Notes under the pieces: generated by a model
The model's input: the letters and a program-made list of their open reading frames with translations, nothing else
Told to the model about the DNA's origin: nothing
The model's database searches: none
In this document: positions 61,901 to 64,000 of the stretch, in pieces
How positions within the stretch are numbered: the first letter of the stretch is position 1
How the letters are laid out: every line of letters begins with the position of its first letter
Program-made: the position numbers and the translations under genes
NCBI GenBank assembly: GCA_964447015.1
Contig: CAYUQU010000007.1
Span: 1 to 64,000, forward strand
DNA: 64,000 nt
Reading direction: 5' to 3'
From: Wandonia sp964447015
GTDB taxonomy: Bacteria; Bacteroidota; Bacteroidia; Flavobacteriales_D; Crocinitomicaceae

Positions 61901-61914
61901 AATCAAAAAATAGT

Positions 61915-61930
61915 TAGCTCAATTGAGCTA
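61915..61930. promoter_or_regulatory. operator 1: TAGCTCAATTGAGCTA
   Basis: Perfect 16-base palindrome between the monooxygenase and TetR genes. It sits where the monooxygenase transcript would start, just past its -7 box at 61936-61943. Likely bound by the adjacent TetR-type protein. Confidence 0.75.
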
Positions 61931-61935
61931 GAAGA

Positions 61936-61943
61936 CAAAAGTA
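61936..61943 (-). promoter_or_regulatory. -7 box TACTTTTG for the monooxygenase
   Basis: Exact TAnnTTTG match on the minus strand, 35 bases before ATG 61900. TTG at 61969-61967 on the same strand is a possible -33 element at 23 bases and lies inside operator 2. Confidence 0.5.
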
Positions 61944-61956
61944 AACTTAAATTTCA

Positions 61957-61964
61957 TAACTTTG
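61957..61964 (+). promoter_or_regulatory. -7 box TAACTTTG for the TetR gene
   Basis: Exact TAnnTTTG match 20 bases before ATG 61985. Its end overlaps operator 2, so binding there would shut the regulator's own promoter. Confidence 0.55.
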
Positions 61965-61975
61965 CTCAATCGAGC
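61964..61975. promoter_or_regulatory. operator 2: GCTCAATCGAGC
   Basis: GCTC and GAGC half-sites with the same 4-base spacing as operator 1 (GCTC-AATT-GAGC); only the centre differs. Centre-to-centre distance between the two sites is 47 bases. Confidence 0.7.
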
Positions 61976-61984
61976 TAAAAAATA

Positions 61985-62560
61985 ATGAGGGAAAAAATTC
62001 TAGATAAAGCGATTGAATTGCTCAATGTGCAAAGTATTCATAAAACTAGTTTTAGAGATATTGCCACTGGACTTGGTTTAAGTGACGGTCATGTGCGCTA
62101 TTATTTCAAGACGAAAGAAATTCTTTTGTTGGAAATATTCAAGCAGCTTGATCAAGAAGTATTAGCATTAGCACACAAAATTGAACCCCATCCAGATTTA
62201 AAAGAAATGATAAAGACCCAATTGAAGGTTGCATTTACAACTATGGTTCGTTATCGATTCCTCTTTTACGAACCCCCCGTTTCATTTGGTCAATTTCCAA
62301 AACTTCAAGCAGCTTACAAACAACTTCTACAAGATCGAAAAACGCTTTTTTTATCCGTCTTTCAAGAATTGATACGCATCGGATTTTTCAGAAAAGATTT
62401 CACTGCTGATAAACAAGAGAAAGTCTTTTATGCGCTATTTGTTTTCTCCGATTCTTGGATTCGGTACTACACCATCATGAACAACAAAGCTCCAGATGAA
62501 CAAGCTATAATTTTTCATAGCGAAGTGGCTTTTGGCTTTTTGGAGGAGTATATAAACTAG
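61985..62560 (+). CDS. TetR/AcrR family transcriptional regulator
   Basis: DNA-binding repressor of 191 residues. The N-terminal helix-turn-helix reads ILDKAIELLNVQSIHKTSFRDIATGLGLSDGHVRYYFKTKEILLLEIF, the canonical TetR pattern. The C-terminal ligand domain (60-190) is not conserved with a named subfamily. It is divergent from the flavin monooxygenase; two GCTC-N4-GAGC palindromes lie between, one on its own promoter. The likely role is repression of the monooxygenase and itself, relieved by an unknown compound. Confidence 0.92.
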   Translation: MREKILDKAIELLNVQSIHKTSFRDIATGLGLSDGHVRYYFKTKEILLLEIFKQLDQEVLALAHKIEPHPDLKEMIKTQLKVAFTTMVRYRFLFYEPPVSFGQFPKLQAAYKQLLQDRKTLFLSVFQELIRIGFFRKDFTADKQEKVFYALFVFSDSWIRYYTIMNNKAPDEQAIIFHSEVAFGFLEEYIN

Positions 62561-62568
62561 ATTTGTGC

Positions 62569-62593
62569 AAATTGAAAGTCAGCGTTTCAATTT
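62569..62593. terminator. hairpin between converging tetR and sufD
   Basis: AAATTGAAA pairs with TTTCAATTT across a 7-base loop. There is no T-run on the plus strand, so termination strength is doubtful. Confidence 0.35.
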
Positions 62594-62606
62594 ACACCAT
62601 TTCCTC

Positions 62607-63875
62607 CTAAAACTCCCACCCAAAGCGATCTAACAACATTTTATCAATGTGCGCACGAACTTCGTCTGTAGAGATTTTGTTTAACACGTCACCGATAAAT
62701 GCGGATACCAATAATTTTCGTGCGTTTTTCTCGCTTAAGCCACGAGCACGAAGGTAAAATACCGCTTCATCATCGAGTTGTCCTGTAGTTGACCCGTGCG
62801 AACATTTTACGTCATCAGCGTAAATTTCCAATTCCGGTTTTGAATTTACAGTTGCATTTCCAGAAAGCAATACGTTTCCATTTGACTGAAACGCGTTGAT
62901 TTTCTGCGCATCTTTACGTACAAATACTTTTCCGTTGAACACCGCAGTTGAGTCGTCGTCCATTACACCTTTGTACAGCTCGTTCGATTCGCAATGCGCT
63001 ACTTGATGATCCACAACCGTATGATTGTCTACATGTTGCTTCCCTTTTGTCAAATACGCGCCATTTAAGTTTGTATTGCAATTATGCCCTAACACATCAA
63101 TGTTAAGGTTATTGCGAACTAATTCTCCGTTAAGAGTAATCGTATTTATGGTGAAAGTAGAATCTTTATCTTGCTTTACTTGTTCAGTTGCTACGGTGTA
63201 ATTCTCGTTGCTTTCGTACTGAATTTTGTCAATTGTAAGTTGTGCATTTGCACCAACCGTTATTTCAGAAATTACATTTGAAAAACACTGATGTGCATCT
63301 TTGCTGTAATAACCTATGATGATGTGCGCTGAAGAACTTCCTTCGGCAATTAGCACATTTCTTGTATTCGAAATAACCGATTCACCCGTTTGGATATTGA
63401 TTACCTCCAATGGTTTTGACAAGGTTTTTCCCGCCGCAATTCTAACCGCAATTCCGTCAGTTGAATAAGCAGTATTCAAAGCTGAAAACACATCATCAGT
63501 TGAAATTTCAATAGAATTTGGTTTTACTTCTTCCGTTTGAGAAAGAGGCGAAATGAGAATTCCTTCTTCAGCTGAAAATTCAGATAAATCCTTCTGGTAG
63601 AAACCGTTGACAAAAACAATTACATGACTTTCTAGATTATTTACTTTAAAAGGTGAAATATCAGAAACGTGTTGTTTTTGAATTGAGAAATCCTTTTTGC
63701 TGATTTTTGTTACACGAGTGTACTTCCATGCTTCAACGCGAGTTGTAGGGAAGTCCAAGGTGTTAAGTTTTGAAAGAGCTTCTTGACTTGAAACCTCATC
63801 AATTATCCCTTTTTCAAAACCAGTTTGTATAGACTCAGTAAAGCGTTTTACGGCACTTTCTGTAATTGCGTTCAT
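62607..63875 (-). CDS. sufD: Fe-S cluster assembly protein SufD
   Basis: Scaffold partner of SufB and SufC in Fe-S cluster building, 422 residues. It has the family's N-terminal part (FPTTRVEAWKYTRVTKISKKDF) and beta-helix core, with YLTKGKQHVDNHTVVDHQVAHCESNELYKGVMDDDSTAVFNGKVFVRKDAQKINAFQSN, and SKPELEIYADDVKCSHGSTTGQLDDEAVFYLRARGL, with the conserved Cys-Ser-His. It begins 11 bases after the sufC stop, so sufCD is one operon extending beyond the window. Confidence 0.96.
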   Translation of the reverse strand: MNAITESAVKRFTESIQTGFEKGIIDEVSSQEALSKLNTLDFPTTRVEAWKYTRVTKISKKDFSIQKQHVSDISPFKVNNLESHVIVFVNGFYQKDLSEFSAEEGILISPLSQTEEVKPNSIEISTDDVFSALNTAYSTDGIAVRIAAGKTLSKPLEVINIQTGESVISNTRNVLIAEGSSSAHIIIGYYSKDAHQCFSNVISEITVGANAQLTIDKIQYESNENYTVATEQVKQDKDSTFTINTITLNGELVRNNLNIDVLGHNCNTNLNGAYLTKGKQHVDNHTVVDHQVAHCESNELYKGVMDDDSTAVFNGKVFVRKDAQKINAFQSNGNVLLSGNATVNSKPELEIYADDVKCSHGSTTGQLDDEAVFYLRARGLSEKNARKLLVSAFIGDVLNKISTDEVRAHIDKMLLDRFGWEF

Positions 63876-63886
63876 AGTTCAAGTTT

Positions 63887-64000
63887 TTAGGCTAATTCAC
63901 CCAATTCTTTTTTAATCCAATCGTATCCTTTTTCTTCTAGTTCCAAAGCCAATTCTTTTGGACCTGTTTTCACGATTTTTCCGTTGTACAACACATGTAC
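63887..64000 (-). CDS. sufC: Fe-S cluster assembly ATPase SufC, C-terminal fragment at window edge
   Basis: Only the last 37 codons and the stop are in the window; the minus-strand translation runs VHVLYNGKIVKTGPKELALE and ends YDWIKKELGELA. The VLYNGKIVK.G..ELA.ELE..GYDWI pattern is the known SufC end. The gene continues past the right edge. It lies directly upstream of sufD. Confidence 0.9.
   Translation of the reverse strand, partial: VHVLYNGKIVKTGPKELALELEEKGYDWIKKELGELA

Overview
The window looks like a chromosomal segment of a low-GC member of the Bacteroidota, most likely order Flavobacteriales (a Crocinitomicaceae/Fluviicola-like lineage is my guess, not shown by the sequence). The signs are a type IX secretion (T9SS) type A sorting domain, HmuY-type heme proteins, a DUF2723 protein, DUF2480 and DUF4837 proteins, a bacilliredoxin and a YtxJ protein, almost no Shine-Dalgarno sequences, and promoter-like boxes of the Bacteroidota form TAnnTTTG. 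No rRNA, CRISPR array, insertion sequence or prophage was seen. The only tRNA found is tRNA-Gln(UUG).

Layout. 1-6.0 kb: an M36 fungalysin-type protease cut by the window edge, a conserved unknown, an M28 peptidase and a beta-CASP RNA-processing nuclease. 6.2-15.5 kb: a small Cys-rich lipoprotein, an orphan LuxR-type regulator, then a tightly packed heme-acquisition operon (T9SS-secreted HmuY-like protein, HmuT, HmuU, HmuV, HemS, TonB receptor, HmuY lipoprotein). A 10-N assembly gap lies in hmuU. 15.5-20.8 kb: small proteins (TerB-like, MmcQ/YjbR), asparagine synthase plus glycosyltransferase, tRNA-Gln. 20.9-26.6 kb: a giant DUF2723 membrane protein, a polysaccharide deacetylase with a terminator-like hairpin inside its first codons, DUF2480 and a lipocalin-like lipoprotein. 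26.6-30.5 kb: a DUF59 Fe-S assembly factor and ribonucleotide reductase nrdB-nrdA. 30.9-38.4 kb: comF, an FAD oxidoreductase, a histidine kinase, a bacilliredoxin, and the pheS-ytxJ-glutaminyl cyclase operon. 38.6-45.1 kb: dxs facing an RND(MMPL)-rmlA-polyprenyl synthase operon. 45.4-52.6 kb: a second Cys-rich lipoprotein, NAD(P)HX repair enzyme, queG, and the operon tatA-gatA-lytic transglycosylase-DUF4837. 52.7-56.9 kb: a coupled pair of unknown exported proteins and a third exported protein. 57.1-64 kb: leuS with an AT-rich internal patch and a duplicated 3' end, a divergent TetR/monooxygenase pair with two palindromic operators, then sufD and the end of sufC.

How the genes fit together. 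The strongest functional unit is the heme operon: surface capture (HmuY proteins), outer-membrane import (HmuR), periplasmic and inner-membrane transport (HmuTUV) and cytoplasmic handling (HemS). A second theme is the cell envelope: many exported proteins here have Gln as the predicted first mature residue, and the window also encodes the exported glutaminyl cyclase that could cap it. Coordinates, motifs and overlaps were read from the sequence. Family names come from recognition of the translated proteins without any database search.
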